Part shown: positions 26,089 to 35,091 of the stretch, piece by piece
Layout: each line of letters starts with the position of its first letter
Numbering within the stretch: the first letter of the stretch is position 1
Assembly: GCA_910577925.1 (NCBI GenBank)
Contig: CAJTOI010000016.1
Span: 1-64,000 of the forward strand
Source of the DNA: an uncultured Roseburia sp.
GTDB lineage: Bacteria > Bacillota > Clostridia > Lachnospirales > Lachnospiraceae
Reading direction: 5' to 3'
Length of the DNA: 64,000 bases
Notes under the pieces: generated by a model
The model's input: the letters and a program-made list of their open reading frames with translations, nothing else
The model's database searches: none
What the model was told of the DNA's origin: nothing
Program-made: the position numbers and the translations under genes

Positions 26089-26970
26089 ATGAGATATCTG
26101 TTGGAAAATGAAATTCTGCGTGCGGAGGCGGATTCCCTGGGCGCAGAGCTGAAATCAGTCAAAAGAAAATCCGACGGGAGAGAGTTCCTGTGGCAGGCCG
26201 ACCCGAAATACTGGGGACGGACATCGCCGGTGCTGTTTCCGTTTGTCGGCGCATGCCGGGACGGGCAGTACCGCTATGAGGGGAAAACCTATCCGATGGG
26301 CCAGCACGGCTTTGCCCGCGATATGGAATTTACTCTGGAGCGTCAGAGTCCGGACGAAATATGGTTCGTGCTCGAATCGAACGAGGAGACCTACGGAAAA
26401 TATCCGTTTCGCTTCCGGCTGCATATCGGCTATCGGCTCGCGGCAGACGAGGTGCAGGTGTGCTGGAAGGTGGAGAACACCGATGAAAAAACGATCTGTT
26501 TTTCGATCGGCGCGCACCCGGCGTTCCTGTGTCCGATTGACGGGGAGGAGAGCAAGACAGGATACGGGCTGGCGTTCGGCGGCTTAGATACAAAGCTGCA
26601 TCACCACGGAAATACGCCCGACGGACTTGCCGTGATGAAGGACGAGGTTCTGACATTGGAGAACGGCAGAGTCGTGTTTACGGAAGGATTTTTTGACAAA
26701 TGCACGTATATGGCCGAGGGAAAGCAGACGGGGGAAGTGTCGCTTGTCTCCCGCAGCGGCAGGCCGTATGTGACGATGACATTTGATGCCCCGCTGTTTG
26801 CCGTCTGGTCGCCGGAGGGAAAGGATGCGCCCTTTGTGTGCATCGAACCGTGGTACGGCCGCTGCGACGCAGAAGATTTTGCGGGAAGCATCGAGGAGCG
26901 GGATTACGAGAATGCGCTCGGGGAAGGGGAAGTTTTTACGGCTTCCTACCGCATGCGGTTTTGGGCATAG
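26089..26970 (+). CDS. Aldose 1-epimerase family protein (LacX-like)
   Basis: 293 residues of the galactose-mutarotase-like beta-sandwich. Family features include the A-E-L-K-S-V-K opening, P-V-L-F-P-F-V-G, M-G-Q-H-G-F-A-R and I-G-A-H-P-A-F, the last two carrying the expected His residues. It probably interconverts sugar anomers, possibly of a sugar phosphate. It starts 3 bases after ilvE and relies on read-through from that promoter. The true substrate cannot be told from sequence. Confidence 0.88.
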   Translation: MRYLLENEILRAEADSLGAELKSVKRKSDGREFLWQADPKYWGRTSPVLFPFVGACRDGQYRYEGKTYPMGQHGFARDMEFTLERQSPDEIWFVLESNEETYGKYPFRFRLHIGYRLAADEVQVCWKVENTDEKTICFSIGAHPAFLCPIDGEESKTGYGLAFGGLDTKLHHHGNTPDGLAVMKDEVLTLENGRVVFTEGFFDKCTYMAEGKQTGEVSLVSRSGRPYVTMTFDAPLFAVWSPEGKDAPFVCIEPWYGRCDAEDFAGSIEERDYENALGEGEVFTASYRMRFWA

Positions 26971-27076
26971 ACCGCATCCGGACAGATACAGGCATAACCG
27001 CGCTGCCCGAAACATATATTTAGGATATATCCGGCACGAAGGCCGGGCATTCTGAATATAGAGGAGCGGGTGTGGA

Positions 27077-27469
27077 ATGAAATCAGGTCATGAGATGAAG
27101 CCGAGAAACGCAAAGGGAGATCCCATTCGGGCGCTTGCCGCGGCGGTGTTTGCGATGGGGATTGTAAGCGGCCTTCTGCTGCTTTTGCTGGCATTCATTT
27201 TGTATAAGGCGGAGCCGGGAGAGCCGGTTGTGCGTATCGGGATTGTTGCGGTGTATGTGATTGCGGGCGTGACAGGCGGTATCCTGGCGGGCAAGATGAT
27301 GCGGGAACAGAAGTTCCTGTGGGGATTTGCGGCCGGAGTGATTTATTTTGTGCTGCTGTTTGTATTTTCGGCGGTTATGAAGGGCGGCATCAGCATGGAG
27401 CCGGTAAAGCTGGCAACCACGCTGGTTCTCTGCGGAGCGTCCGGGATGGCGGGCGGAATGATCAGCTGA
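27077..27469 (+). CDS. TIGR04086-type membrane protein
   Basis: 130 residues with four hydrophobic segments (about 17-42, 53-70, 80-98 and 108-129) and no catalytic motif. The layout matches the clostridial TIGR04086 family, which is often found next to the SCIFF locus, as here. GAGGAG lies 10 bases before the ATG. Function unknown; the conserved neighbourhood hints at a role in SCIFF export or maturation. Confidence 0.75.
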   Translation: MKSGHEMKPRNAKGDPIRALAAAVFAMGIVSGLLLLLLAFILYKAEPGEPVVRIGIVAVYVIAGVTGGILAGKMMREQKFLWGFAAGVIYFVLLFVFSAVMKGGISMEPVKLATTLVLCGASGMAGGMIS

Positions 27470-27475
27470 AACGGC

Positions 27476-27520
27476 AGGCTTTAAAAAAGCGGGCTTTAAA
27501 AAAGCGGGCTTTAAAAAAGC
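27476..27520 (+). repeat. Three tandem copies of a 15-base unit
   Basis: The unit GGGCTTTAAAAAAGC occurs exactly at 27491-27505 and 27506-27520, with a near-identical copy just before (27476-27490). Each unit can fold with its neighbour (AAAGC with GCTTT). The array lies between the TIGR04086 gene and the SCIFF promoter and may act as a weak terminator. Confidence 0.75.
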
Positions 27521-27521
27521 T

Positions 27522-27551
27522 TTGCATTTGCCGCATACATTATGCTATAAT
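27522..27551 (+). promoter_or_regulatory. Promoter of the SCIFF gene
   Basis: TTGCAT (27522-27527), an 18-base spacer and TATAAT (27546-27551). Transcription would start near 27558, leaving a 5' leader of about 110 bases that contains two hairpins. Confidence 0.6.
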
Positions 27552-27554
27552 AGT

Positions 27555-27608
27555 CTCGCTGACGCGAGCCATTACAAGTTCACGTGCATGATATGCACTG
27601 CGAACTTG
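27555..27608 (+). promoter_or_regulatory. Structured leader upstream of the SCIFF gene
   Basis: A small hairpin, CTCGC/GCGAG (27555-27568), is followed by a larger one. CAAGTTC (27575-27581) pairs with GAACTTG (27602-27608), and inside it GTGCAT (27584-27589) pairs with ATGCAC (27593-27598) around a 3-base loop. There is no T-run after it, so a stability or regulatory role is more likely than termination. I do not recognise a known RNA family. Confidence 0.55.
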
Positions 27609-27669
27609 CGGCGCGCTGAAAAGCACACATAATGGTATATGGATATTTTATGATGAAGGAGAATCTAAG

Positions 27670-27810
27670 ATGAAGCACATTAAAACATTAAATACGAGAA
27701 AGTTACAGAATACAATCAAAAAAGGCGGCTGCGGCGAGTGCCAGACTTCCTGTCAGTCTGCCTGCAAGACTTCGTGCACAGTGGGAAATCAGAGCTGTGA
27801 GAACAGGTAA
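27670..27810 (+). CDS. scfA: SCIFF ribosomal peptide precursor (ranthipeptide)
   Basis: 46 residues with six Cys (21, 24, 28, 32, 36, 43) in the C-terminal half, preceded by the leader M-K-H-I-K-T-L-N-T-R-K-L-Q. This is the SCIFF (six cysteines in forty-five residues) family, almost universal in Clostridia. The radical SAM maturase encoded 116 bases downstream installs thioether links from the Cys residues to other residues. AAGGAG lies 8 bases before the ATG. The mature product's role is not firmly known; quorum-sensing-like or metabolic regulation has been proposed for the family. It has its own promoter and a structured leader. Confidence 0.95.
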   Translation: MKHIKTLNTRKLQNTIKKGGCGECQTSCQSACKTSCTVGNQSCENR

Positions 27811-27848
27811 GAGCTGCCTGCTGCAAGTGAATGAGGAACTATACAGAC

Positions 27849-27871
27849 GACCGTCCGCGTAGCGTGCGGTC
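27849..27871 (+). terminator. Possible hairpin between SCIFF and maturase genes
   Basis: GACCG (27849-27853) pairs with CGGTC (27867-27871), with a partly paired interior and no good T-run. It could lower read-through into the maturase gene, so that the peptide exceeds the enzyme. Confidence 0.4.
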
Positions 27872-27926
27872 ATTTGTACGTTAAAAGAACAAGTGATTTT
27901 TTAATAGAAAGAGAGGAACTGTTATA

Positions 27927-29279
27927 GTGGTTCATCAGTATAAGAACAACGGCTATGATATTGTTCTGGATGTCAACAGTGGGGCGATTCATGTGGTGGA
28001 CGATGTCACCTACGATATCATTGCTCTGTATGAAACGCATACCAGAGAAGAGATTGCGGACAAGCTTTCCGGCAGATACGGGCGGGAAGAAATCTTAGAG
28101 GCGCTCGGGGAGGTGCAGACGTTAACCGAGAACGGAGAGCTTTTTACTCCGGACGGCTACGAGGATTATATGACGGATTTCAAAAAGCGTCCGACCGTGG
28201 TAAAGGCGCTCTGTCTGCATATTGCCCACGACTGCAATCTCGCCTGCCGCTATTGCTTTGCCGAGGAGGGGGAGTACCACGGAAGAAGGGCGCTGATGTC
28301 CTTTGAGGTAGGGAAAAAGGCGCTTGATTTCCTGATTGAAAATTCCGGACAGCGGAGAAATCTGGAAGTGGATTTCTTCGGAGGAGAGCCGCTGATGAAC
28401 TGGCAGGTGGTAAAAGACCTTGTAGCCTACGGAAGGGAACAGGAAGAGCGCTGCAATAAAAAATTCCGTTTTACACTGACGACAAACGGAGTGCTGCTCA
28501 ACGACGAGGTCATGGAGTTCTGCAACCGGGAGATGGCAAATGTCGTCTTAAGCATTGACGGGAGAAAAGAAGTACATGATAAGATGCGCCCGTTCCGCGA
28601 GGGTGCGGGAAGCTATGAGCTGATTGTGCCGAAGTTCCGGAAGTTTGCCGAGGGCAGAGGAGAGCAGCGCTATTATGTCAGAGGGACTTTTACGCATTAT
28701 AACACTGACTTTGCGGCCGATGTGCTGCATTTGGCCGACCTTGGATTCAAGCAGATTTCGGTCGAGCCGGTCGTTGCGCCGCCCGCGGAGCCGTACGCGA
28801 TACAGGAATCGGATCTGCCGCAGCTGTTTGCGGAGTATGACAGGCTGGCAGCCGAGATGTCAGAGCGGCGCCGGAAGGGGGAGGACTTTAATTTCTTCCA
28901 TTTTATGATAGATTTGGAGGGAGGCCCCTGCGTGGCAAAGCGTCTCTCGGGATGCGGGTCCGGCACGGAGTATCTGGCGGTAACGCCCTGGGGTGATTTT
29001 TATCCCTGCCATCAGTTTGTCGGAAACGAAGCGTTTCTGCTGGGAAATGTGGATGAGGGAATCACACGGACCGATATCCGCGATACGTTTAAGTGCTGCA
29101 ACGTGTATGCAAAACCGAAATGCCGTGACTGCTTTGCGAAGTTTTACTGCAGCGGCGGCTGTGCGGCGAATGCCTATAATTTCACGGGAGAGATTACGGG
29201 AGCCTACGATGTCGGCTGTGAGCTTGAGAGAAAGCGTGTGGAGTGTGCGATTATGCTCAAAGCTGCGGAGGCAGTATGA
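27927..29279 (+). CDS. scfB: SCIFF radical SAM maturase
   Basis: 450 residues starting at GTG (GAGAGGA 9 bases upstream). Residues 1-75 form the PqqD-like recognition domain that binds the precursor leader. The radical SAM cluster motif is Cys103-x3-Cys107-x2-Cys110 (C-N-L-A-C-R-Y-C). The C-terminal SPASM region is Cys-rich (C-G-S-G-T-E-Y, Y-P-C-H-Q-F, C-C-N-V, C-R-D-C, Y-C-S-G-G-C), binding two auxiliary Fe-S clusters. The family makes thioether cross-links in the SCIFF peptide. It lies between the precursor and secDF, the usual clostridial order. yajC, often in the same cluster, is not seen here. Confidence 0.95.
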   Translation: MVHQYKNNGYDIVLDVNSGAIHVVDDVTYDIIALYETHTREEIADKLSGRYGREEILEALGEVQTLTENGELFTPDGYEDYMTDFKKRPTVVKALCLHIAHDCNLACRYCFAEEGEYHGRRALMSFEVGKKALDFLIENSGQRRNLEVDFFGGEPLMNWQVVKDLVAYGREQEERCNKKFRFTLTTNGVLLNDEVMEFCNREMANVVLSIDGRKEVHDKMRPFREGAGSYELIVPKFRKFAEGRGEQRYYVRGTFTHYNTDFAADVLHLADLGFKQISVEPVVAPPAEPYAIQESDLPQLFAEYDRLAAEMSERRRKGEDFNFFHFMIDLEGGPCVAKRLSGCGSGTEYLAVTPWGDFYPCHQFVGNEAFLLGNVDEGITRTDIRDTFKCCNVYAKPKCRDCFAKFYCSGGCAANAYNFTGEITGAYDVGCELERKRVECAIMLKAAEAV

Positions 29280-29300
29280 GATGAGAAAGGAAGATGAGCA

Positions 29301-31460
29301 ATGAAAAAAAGTAAAGCGGCAGCCATATTGGCTGTGATTCTTGCCGCGATGGTAGGGCTGATGTATTACGCGTCCCTGGTTCTTTCCGCAAACGGAAAAG
29401 GGGAGGACATGAGCATTCCGCTGGGACTTGACCTGTCCGGCGGCGTGTCCATCACGTATCAGGTTATGGATGAGAATCCGAGCAGCGAGGATATGAGTGA
29501 TACCATCTACAAGCTGCAGAAGCGTGTGGAGGGCTACAGCACCGAGGCGGTGGTTTACCAGGTGGGCGATGACCGTATCACGGTCGAGATCCCGGGTGTG
29601 ACCGATGCCAATGAGATTCTCGCTGATTTGGGAAATCCGGGCTCGCTGGAATTTCAGCTGGGGGACGGCACCGTCTATATGACCGGAGATCAGGTGGCAA
29701 ACGCGCAGGAAGGCTCCCAGGATGACGGGTACGGCGGCTCGGAATATGTGGTGCGGCTGACGCTGACCGACGAGGGCGCGAAGATTTTCGCGGAGGTGAC
29801 GGCGGAAAATATCGGAAACATCCTCCCGATCGTCTATGACGGGGAGAGAATCAGCGAGCCGCGTGTGGAAACTGCCATTGACGGCGGCGATGCCGTGATT
29901 ACCGGTATGGCGGACTACGCGGAGGCGCAGACACTTGCGACGCAGATCCGTGTCGGCTCGCTCGCGTTAGAGCTGCAGGAGCTGGAATCCTCCGTGGTGG
30001 GGGCACAGCTCGGAAGCGAGGCGATTTCCTCAAGCTTAAAGGCGGCGGCCATCGGGCTTGCGCTGATTATCATTTTTATGATTGTGATGTACCTGATTCC
30101 GGGTGTGGCGGCATCCGTCGCGCTGGTGATTTACACGACGATGGTGATCGCTACGCTGCAGCTGTTTGAGATTACGCTCACACTGCCGGGTATCGCCGGT
30201 ATTATTCTCGGTATCGGTATGGCCGTGGATGCGAACGTCGTGATTTTTGCCCGTATCCGGGAGGAGATCGCAGCCGGCAAATCCGTGCGCAATGCGGTGC
30301 AGGCCGGATTCCAGAAAGCGCTGTCTGCGATTCTGGACGGAAATATCACGACATTTATCGCGGCCGTCGTGCTGATGATGCTGGGCTCCGGTACCGTGAA
30401 GGGCTTTGCATACACGCTGATGATCAGTATTGTCATCTCTCTGTTTACCGCGCTGGTGGTGACCAGATGGATGCTGAGTGCAATGTATGAGTTAGGGGCG
30501 CGCGGCGAAAAATTATACGGCCGTGCAAAACAGATGAAGACATTTGATTTTGTGGGGAAAAAGGCGGTGTATTTCGGCATCTCCCTGGCTGTGATTGCGG
30601 CCGGCTTTATCGGTATGGGCGTAAATGCGGCGCGCGGCAGCCATGCGCTCAACTACGGGCTTGATTTTATGGGCGGAACCTCGACGACGGCGGATTTCGG
30701 CAGAGACTACAGTATCCCGGAAATCGAGAGCGAGATCGTCCCGCTGGTGTCGGAGATTACCGGCGACAATGATATCCAGACGAACAAGGTCGAGGGGACG
30801 ACGCAGATCACGATTAAGACCCGCACTTTAGAGCTTGAGGAGCGCGAGGCGCTCAACCAGATGATGGAAGAGAAATTCGGTGTGAAAGAGGAGACGGTCA
30901 CATCCCAGAGCATCAGCTCGACCATCAGCGGGGAGATGCGCTCCGACGCGCTGATCGCAGTGCTTGTGTCGGCTGTGTTTATGCTGATTTATATCCGTTT
31001 CCGGTTCGGGGATATCCGTTTCGGCGCCGGCGCCGTGATCGCGCTGCTGCACGACGTGCTTGTGGTGCTGACGGTATATGCGCTGCTGCGCATCTCGGTC
31101 GGAAACACGTTTATCGCATGTATGCTGACGATTATCGGTTATTCGATTAATGACACGATCGTCATTTTTGACCGTCTGCGCGAAAATATGTCGCTGATAA
31201 ACGGCAAAGTAAATCAGGCGGCTCTGCGTGAGGTGGCGAACAGAAGCGTGACGCAGACACTGTCGAGAACGATTAATACTTCTGTCACAACGTTTATTAT
31301 GATACTGATGCTGTTTATCTTCGGGGTGCCGAGCATCCGTGAGTTTTCGCTGCCGCTGATGGCGGGACTGATCTGCGGTTCCTATTCTTCGGTATTTATT
31401 TCCACGGAACTGTGGTATGTGTTAAAGACCGGAATCGGGAAAAACAAAATAACTTCATAA
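29301..31460 (+). CDS. secDF: Fused protein translocase subunit SecDF
   Basis: 719 residues combining SecD and SecF, with about 12 membrane segments. The SecD part shows G-L-D-L-S-G-G-V near residue 45, a reduced external P1 region and G-I-G-M-A-V-D-A-N-V. The SecF part shows G-L-D-F-M-G-G-T and I-G-Y-S-I-N-D-T-I-V-I-F-D-R. SecDF uses the proton gradient to pull exported proteins through SecYEG. It starts 21 bases after the SCIFF maturase, and this linkage is conserved in Clostridia. Fusion of the two subunits is common in Gram-positives. Confidence 0.95.
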   Translation: MKKSKAAAILAVILAAMVGLMYYASLVLSANGKGEDMSIPLGLDLSGGVSITYQVMDENPSSEDMSDTIYKLQKRVEGYSTEAVVYQVGDDRITVEIPGVTDANEILADLGNPGSLEFQLGDGTVYMTGDQVANAQEGSQDDGYGGSEYVVRLTLTDEGAKIFAEVTAENIGNILPIVYDGERISEPRVETAIDGGDAVITGMADYAEAQTLATQIRVGSLALELQELESSVVGAQLGSEAISSSLKAAAIGLALIIIFMIVMYLIPGVAASVALVIYTTMVIATLQLFEITLTLPGIAGIILGIGMAVDANVVIFARIREEIAAGKSVRNAVQAGFQKALSAILDGNITTFIAAVVLMMLGSGTVKGFAYTLMISIVISLFTALVVTRWMLSAMYELGARGEKLYGRAKQMKTFDFVGKKAVYFGISLAVIAAGFIGMGVNAARGSHALNYGLDFMGGTSTTADFGRDYSIPEIESEIVPLVSEITGDNDIQTNKVEGTTQITIKTRTLELEEREALNQMMEEKFGVKEETVTSQSISSTISGEMRSDALIAVLVSAVFMLIYIRFRFGDIRFGAGAVIALLHDVLVVLTVYALLRISVGNTFIACMLTIIGYSINDTIVIFDRLRENMSLINGKVNQAALREVANRSVTQTLSRTINTSVTTFIMILMLFIFGVPSIREFSLPLMAGLICGSYSSVFISTELWYVLKTGIGKNKITS

Positions 31461-31479
31461 AATAAGTTTATCAAGGCAG

Positions 31480-31514
31480 AACCGTGCATAAAATATGCGC
31501 GGTTTTGTTTTTTT
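31480..31514 (+). terminator. Intrinsic terminator after secDF
   Basis: AACCG-T-GCATA (31480-31490) pairs with TATGC-G-CGGTT (31494-31504) around a 3-base loop, followed by a T-rich run. Confidence 0.85.
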
Positions 31515-31537
31515 ATGTAATAATTAGGAAAAAAGTA

Positions 31538-31546
31538 TGATATAAT
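31538..31546 (+). promoter_or_regulatory. Extended -10 promoter for the chemotaxis receptor
   Basis: TGATATAAT is an extended -10 (TGn-TATAAT), about 47 bases before the start codon. No good -35 is visible, as is usual with extended -10 promoters. Confidence 0.55.
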
Positions 31547-31593
31547 AAAGCAAAACAGGGCCCGGTACGGTATGGGCCGGAGGGGAGATACAG

Positions 31594-33324
31594 ATGAGAA
31601 AGCATATCGGTACGAAGATTATTTCAATGCTGGCGCTGCTGGTGGTACTTTATGTGGTGACGATTATTGTGAGCGACTATTCCGGTCAGCGTTCAATAAG
31701 CGGGCTGAAAATGGTGGGGAATAATTATCTCGCCCTGCAGAGAGAGTGTACGGCACTGACCAAGGCGACGGAAGAGTGTAAGCTGTACGGCAATCTGATC
31801 GTGATGATGGATGACGCAGAGACCGCGGAGAATATCGCACATTCGATGAGTGACGTAATCGGGGAGATTGACGCGTCGATGACGGAGATGGATGCGCTGG
31901 TTGCGGCCTGCAATGATACGGAGCTTGCGTCATTGCTGGATACGTATAAAGCAGAGCTTGAGACGCTCAAGGGCATTGCGGCGGAAGTCGCGGAGAAGTA
32001 TCTGGCGGGCGATCCGGCGGGAGCTGCAGCGGCCAGCGACGGTATCTACGCGCAGTCTACGGCGTTGCAGGATATAGAGGACAGCTTTAATGCGTGTCTG
32101 CAGAGCGATGCGGAGACGATAATAGAGGCGCGTGTGACCGGGGCCGCAGATCTTGCCAAACTCAACAGTATGCTGTTTTTTGTCTATGTGGGGATGTCGG
32201 CTCTGATGATTCTTGTCGTGATAAAGTCGATTGCGAAGCCGGCCCGTAAGGCCAGCAGCCATCTGGGACAGATTATTGACAAGATTGAAAAGAATGAGGG
32301 GGATCTGACCGAGCGCATCGACGTCAGCACTCAGGATGAGGTCGGAGAGCTTGTCAGAGGCGTCAACAGTTTTATGGATCAGCTGCAGGGCATTATGCAG
32401 AAGATTCAGAGAGAATCCGTACATATGGATGAGCTTGTGAACAATATCACGGGCGGTATCAATGACTCAAACGAAAACGCGAGCAGCGTTTCCGCGACGA
32501 TGGAGGAGCTTTCCGCGAGTATGGAGGAGGTAGCGGCGACGCTGGATCAGATTACGGTCGGCACGCAGGAGATTTTAAACGCGTCGCAGAATATGCGCAA
32601 TAAGGCGTCCTCCGGTGCGGGTTTTGTCAAGGAAGTCAAAGACCGCGCGGTAGAGATCAGAGAGCAGACGCTTGAGAGCAAGAATACAACGAGTCAGATG
32701 ATTTCCGATATCCGGCTGCTTTTGGAGAAGGCGATTGAAAACAGCCGCAGCGTGGAGAAGATCAACGGGCTTACGGCCGAGATTCTCAACATTTCAAGTC
32801 AGACAAACCTGCTGGCTTTAAATGCCTCGATTGAGGCGGCGAGAGCGGGCGAGGCCGGGCGCGGCTTTGCGGTTGTGGCGGACGAGATCAGCGTGCTTGC
32901 GGGAAACAGCCGCGACACGGCGAACAATATCCAGAGCATCAGTGCGCTGGTGACCGAAGCGGTGGAAAACCTTGCGAAGAGCGCAAACGATATGCTGGAA
33001 TTTATTGATACGACCGTTCTTACCGATTATGACAAATTTGTGAATGTGGCCAATATCTATCACAACGATGCGGACAGCATGGATGACATTCTGCATGAAT
33101 TTTACAACAACGCGCAGGAGCTGGCAAACACAATGTCCAATATGACGGAAGGAATTGACGGCATCAATATTGCCGTAGACGAGAGTGCGCAGGGGGTTAC
33201 CGTGGCGGCACAGAGCACGGGACATCTGGTGGAGGCGCTTGGCGCCATCAAGGCCGAGGCGGATACGAACCGCGAGATCAGTCAGCAGCTTCAGGAGGAA
33301 GTACAGAGATTTAAGAATATATAA
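31594..33324 (+). CDS. Methyl-accepting chemotaxis protein
   Basis: 576 residues. A first membrane helix (about 9-27), an external four-helix-bundle-type sensor (about 30-190), a second helix (about 192-210) and a HAMP domain (about 211-265) precede a coiled-coil signalling domain. The CheW/CheA-contacting tip is visible as L-L-A-L-N-A-S-I-E-A-A-R-A-G-E-A-G-R-G-F-A in part. It senses an unknown ligand and controls CheA. No flagellar or other che genes are in the window. AGGGGAG precedes the ATG. Confidence 0.93.
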   Translation: MRKHIGTKIISMLALLVVLYVVTIIVSDYSGQRSISGLKMVGNNYLALQRECTALTKATEECKLYGNLIVMMDDAETAENIAHSMSDVIGEIDASMTEMDALVAACNDTELASLLDTYKAELETLKGIAAEVAEKYLAGDPAGAAAASDGIYAQSTALQDIEDSFNACLQSDAETIIEARVTGAADLAKLNSMLFFVYVGMSALMILVVIKSIAKPARKASSHLGQIIDKIEKNEGDLTERIDVSTQDEVGELVRGVNSFMDQLQGIMQKIQRESVHMDELVNNITGGINDSNENASSVSATMEELSASMEEVAATLDQITVGTQEILNASQNMRNKASSGAGFVKEVKDRAVEIREQTLESKNTTSQMISDIRLLLEKAIENSRSVEKINGLTAEILNISSQTNLLALNASIEAARAGEAGRGFAVVADEISVLAGNSRDTANNIQSISALVTEAVENLAKSANDMLEFIDTTVLTDYDKFVNVANIYHNDADSMDDILHEFYNNAQELANTMSNMTEGIDGINIAVDESAQGVTVAAQSTGHLVEALGAIKAEADTNREISQQLQEEVQRFKNI

Positions 33325-33339
33325 AGAGGATGCACAGAG

Positions 33340-33382
33340 GGGCTGCGGCGATTTCGTGACCGAAACGCTGCAGCCCGTTTTT
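33340..33382 (+). terminator. Intrinsic terminator after the chemotaxis receptor
   Basis: GGGCTGC (33340-33346) pairs with GCAGCCC (33370-33376), extended inside by GCG and TTTCG pairing with CGAAA and CGC, and followed by GTTTTTC. Confidence 0.88.
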
Positions 33383-33403
33383 CAATGAAAGTGTGGTGAG
33401 AAA

Positions 33404-33679
33404 ATGAAAGCGGAATGGATGCTCGGGTATCTGGTTATAATGAATCTGACAGGTTTTTTTGTGATGGGAATCGACAAACGGCGGGCGGTACGGCATGCAT
33501 GGCGCATATCGGAACGGACGCTGTTTCTCTGCAGCATACTCGGCGGGAGCGTGGGGACCTGGGCCGGGATGTATGTGTTCCGGCACAAGACAAGGCACTG
33601 GTATTTTGTGATCGGCATGCCGCTTATCCTGCTGCTGCAGACGGCGGCGGCTCTGGCATGGATGAAAACGGCTGTTTAA
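33404..33679 (+). CDS. DUF1294 family membrane protein
   Basis: 91 residues. The features of the DUF1294 family are visible: a first helix (about 5-22), F-V-M-G-I-D-K-R-R-A, then W-R-I-S-E-R-T-L, the second helix L-G-G-S-V-G-T-W-A-G-M-Y, H-K-T-R-H and a last helix (about 68-86). The function of the family is unknown. It is a single gene between the terminator of the receptor gene and the glyA promoter. Confidence 0.88.
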   Translation: MKAEWMLGYLVIMNLTGFFVMGIDKRRAVRHAWRISERTLFLCSILGGSVGTWAGMYVFRHKTRHWYFVIGMPLILLLQTAAALAWMKTAV

Positions 33680-33731
33680 CCGTACTTATCAAACCTATAA
33701 TTAATTGGTATAGGAGGGCGCGCTTTTTTGA

Positions 33732-33760
33732 TTGCTCAAAAAGGGAAAGTGTCTTATAAT
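33732..33760 (+). promoter_or_regulatory. Promoter of glyA
   Basis: TTGCTC (33732-33737), a 17-base spacer and TATAAT (33755-33760), about 78 bases before the glyA start. No riboswitch-like structure was recognised in the leader. Confidence 0.6.
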
Positions 33761-33837
33761 GATAGCCATAGTTGCGAAAAAGACAAATGTGTTTCGCAGA
33801 AAGACAAAATGCAGAGATGGAAGGGAGAACCGGAGCT

Positions 33838-35076
33838 ATGTATACAATGGAAGATATCGAGGCGATAGACGTTGAGGTGGCACAGGCCATCAAAGACGAA
33901 TTTGAGCGGCAGAACAGTCATATCGAGCTGATCGCATCGGAGAACTGGGTGAGTCCGGCGGTGATGTCGGCGATGGGAAGCGTGATGACAAATAAATATG
34001 CCGAGGGATATCCGGGCAAGCGCTACTACGGGGGCTGCGACTGTGTGGATGTCGTGGAGGAGCTGGCCAGAGAGCGGGCAAAGAAGCTGTTTGGCTGCGA
34101 TTATGTCAATGTACAGCCGCATTCCGGCGCGCAGGCCAATATGGCGGTGCAGTTTGCAATCTTAAAACCGGGTGATGTGGTGATGGGGATGAATTTAGAC
34201 CACGGCGGACACCTGACGCACGGGAGTCCCGTCAATTTTTCGGGCGCCTATTTTAAGATTGTGCCCTACGGTGTAAATGACGAGGGATTTATCGACTATG
34301 ACAGGGTTATGGAGATCGCGGCGGAGTGCAGGCCGAAGATGATTATCGCCGGTGCGAGCGCATACGCGCGGACCATTGATTTTAAGCGTTTCCGCGAGAT
34401 TGCAGATGCCTGCGGCGCGGTGCTGATGGTAGATATGGCGCATATCGCAGGACTTGTGGCGGCGGGGCTTCACCCGAGTCCGCTCCCCTATGCGGATGTC
34501 GTTACGACGACGACCCATAAGACCTTGCGGGGACCGCGCGGCGGAATGATTCTCTGCAATCAGGAGACCGCGGACAAATATAATTTCAACAAGGCGGTTT
34601 TCCCCGGAACGCAGGGCGGCCCGCTGATGCATGTGATCGCGGCGAAAGCGGTCTGCCTAAAGGAGGCGCTCGCCCCCTCTTTCCGGGTGTACCAGCAGGG
34701 AATTATCGACAATGCCCAGGCGCTCTGTGCGGGGCTTTTAAACCGCGGGATTCGAATCGTGTCCGGCGGTACGGACAATCATCTGATGCTGGTGGATCTG
34801 ACAAACTATGATCTGACCGGTAAGGCTGTGGAGAAGCTTTTGGATTCCGTCAATATCACCTGCAATAAGAACACGATTCCGAATGATCCGAAGTCGCCGT
34901 TTGTGACAAGCGGCGTAAGGCTCGGAACGGCGGCGGTTACCTCCCGCGGCATGAGGACCGGGGATATGGACCGGATTGCCGAGGCGATCGCGGTGATGAT
35001 CAAAGAGGGTGAGGCGGCTTCCGAACAGGCGAAAGCCATCGTAAAGGAACTGACGGCGAAATATCCGCTGAAATAA
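33838..35076 (+). CDS. glyA: Serine hydroxymethyltransferase
   Basis: 412 residues from the ATG at 33838, chosen because GGGAG lies upstream and M-Y-T-M-E-D-I-E is a plausible SHMT start. The hallmark motifs are I-A-S-E-N-W, H-G-G-H-L-T-H-G-S-P-V-N and the PLP-binding lysine Lys228 in T-T-T-T-H-K-T-L-R-G-P-R-G-G. It converts serine and tetrahydrofolate to glycine and methylene-THF in the cytoplasm. A lipoprotein gene follows after 15 bases, perhaps by read-through. Confidence 0.97.
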   Translation: MYTMEDIEAIDVEVAQAIKDEFERQNSHIELIASENWVSPAVMSAMGSVMTNKYAEGYPGKRYYGGCDCVDVVEELARERAKKLFGCDYVNVQPHSGAQANMAVQFAILKPGDVVMGMNLDHGGHLTHGSPVNFSGAYFKIVPYGVNDEGFIDYDRVMEIAAECRPKMIIAGASAYARTIDFKRFREIADACGAVLMVDMAHIAGLVAAGLHPSPLPYADVVTTTTHKTLRGPRGGMILCNQETADKYNFNKAVFPGTQGGPLMHVIAAKAVCLKEALAPSFRVYQQGIIDNAQALCAGLLNRGIRIVSGGTDNHLMLVDLTNYDLTGKAVEKLLDSVNITCNKNTIPNDPKSPFVTSGVRLGTAAVTSRGMRTGDMDRIAEAIAVMIKEGEAASEQAKAIVKELTAKYPLK

Positions 35077-35091
35077 ATAAGGGTGTGAATC

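Noticed and set aside
33761..33837. Possible glycine riboswitch before glyA
   Set aside because: The leader of about 70 bases shows no pair of glycine aptamers or other recognised riboswitch core.
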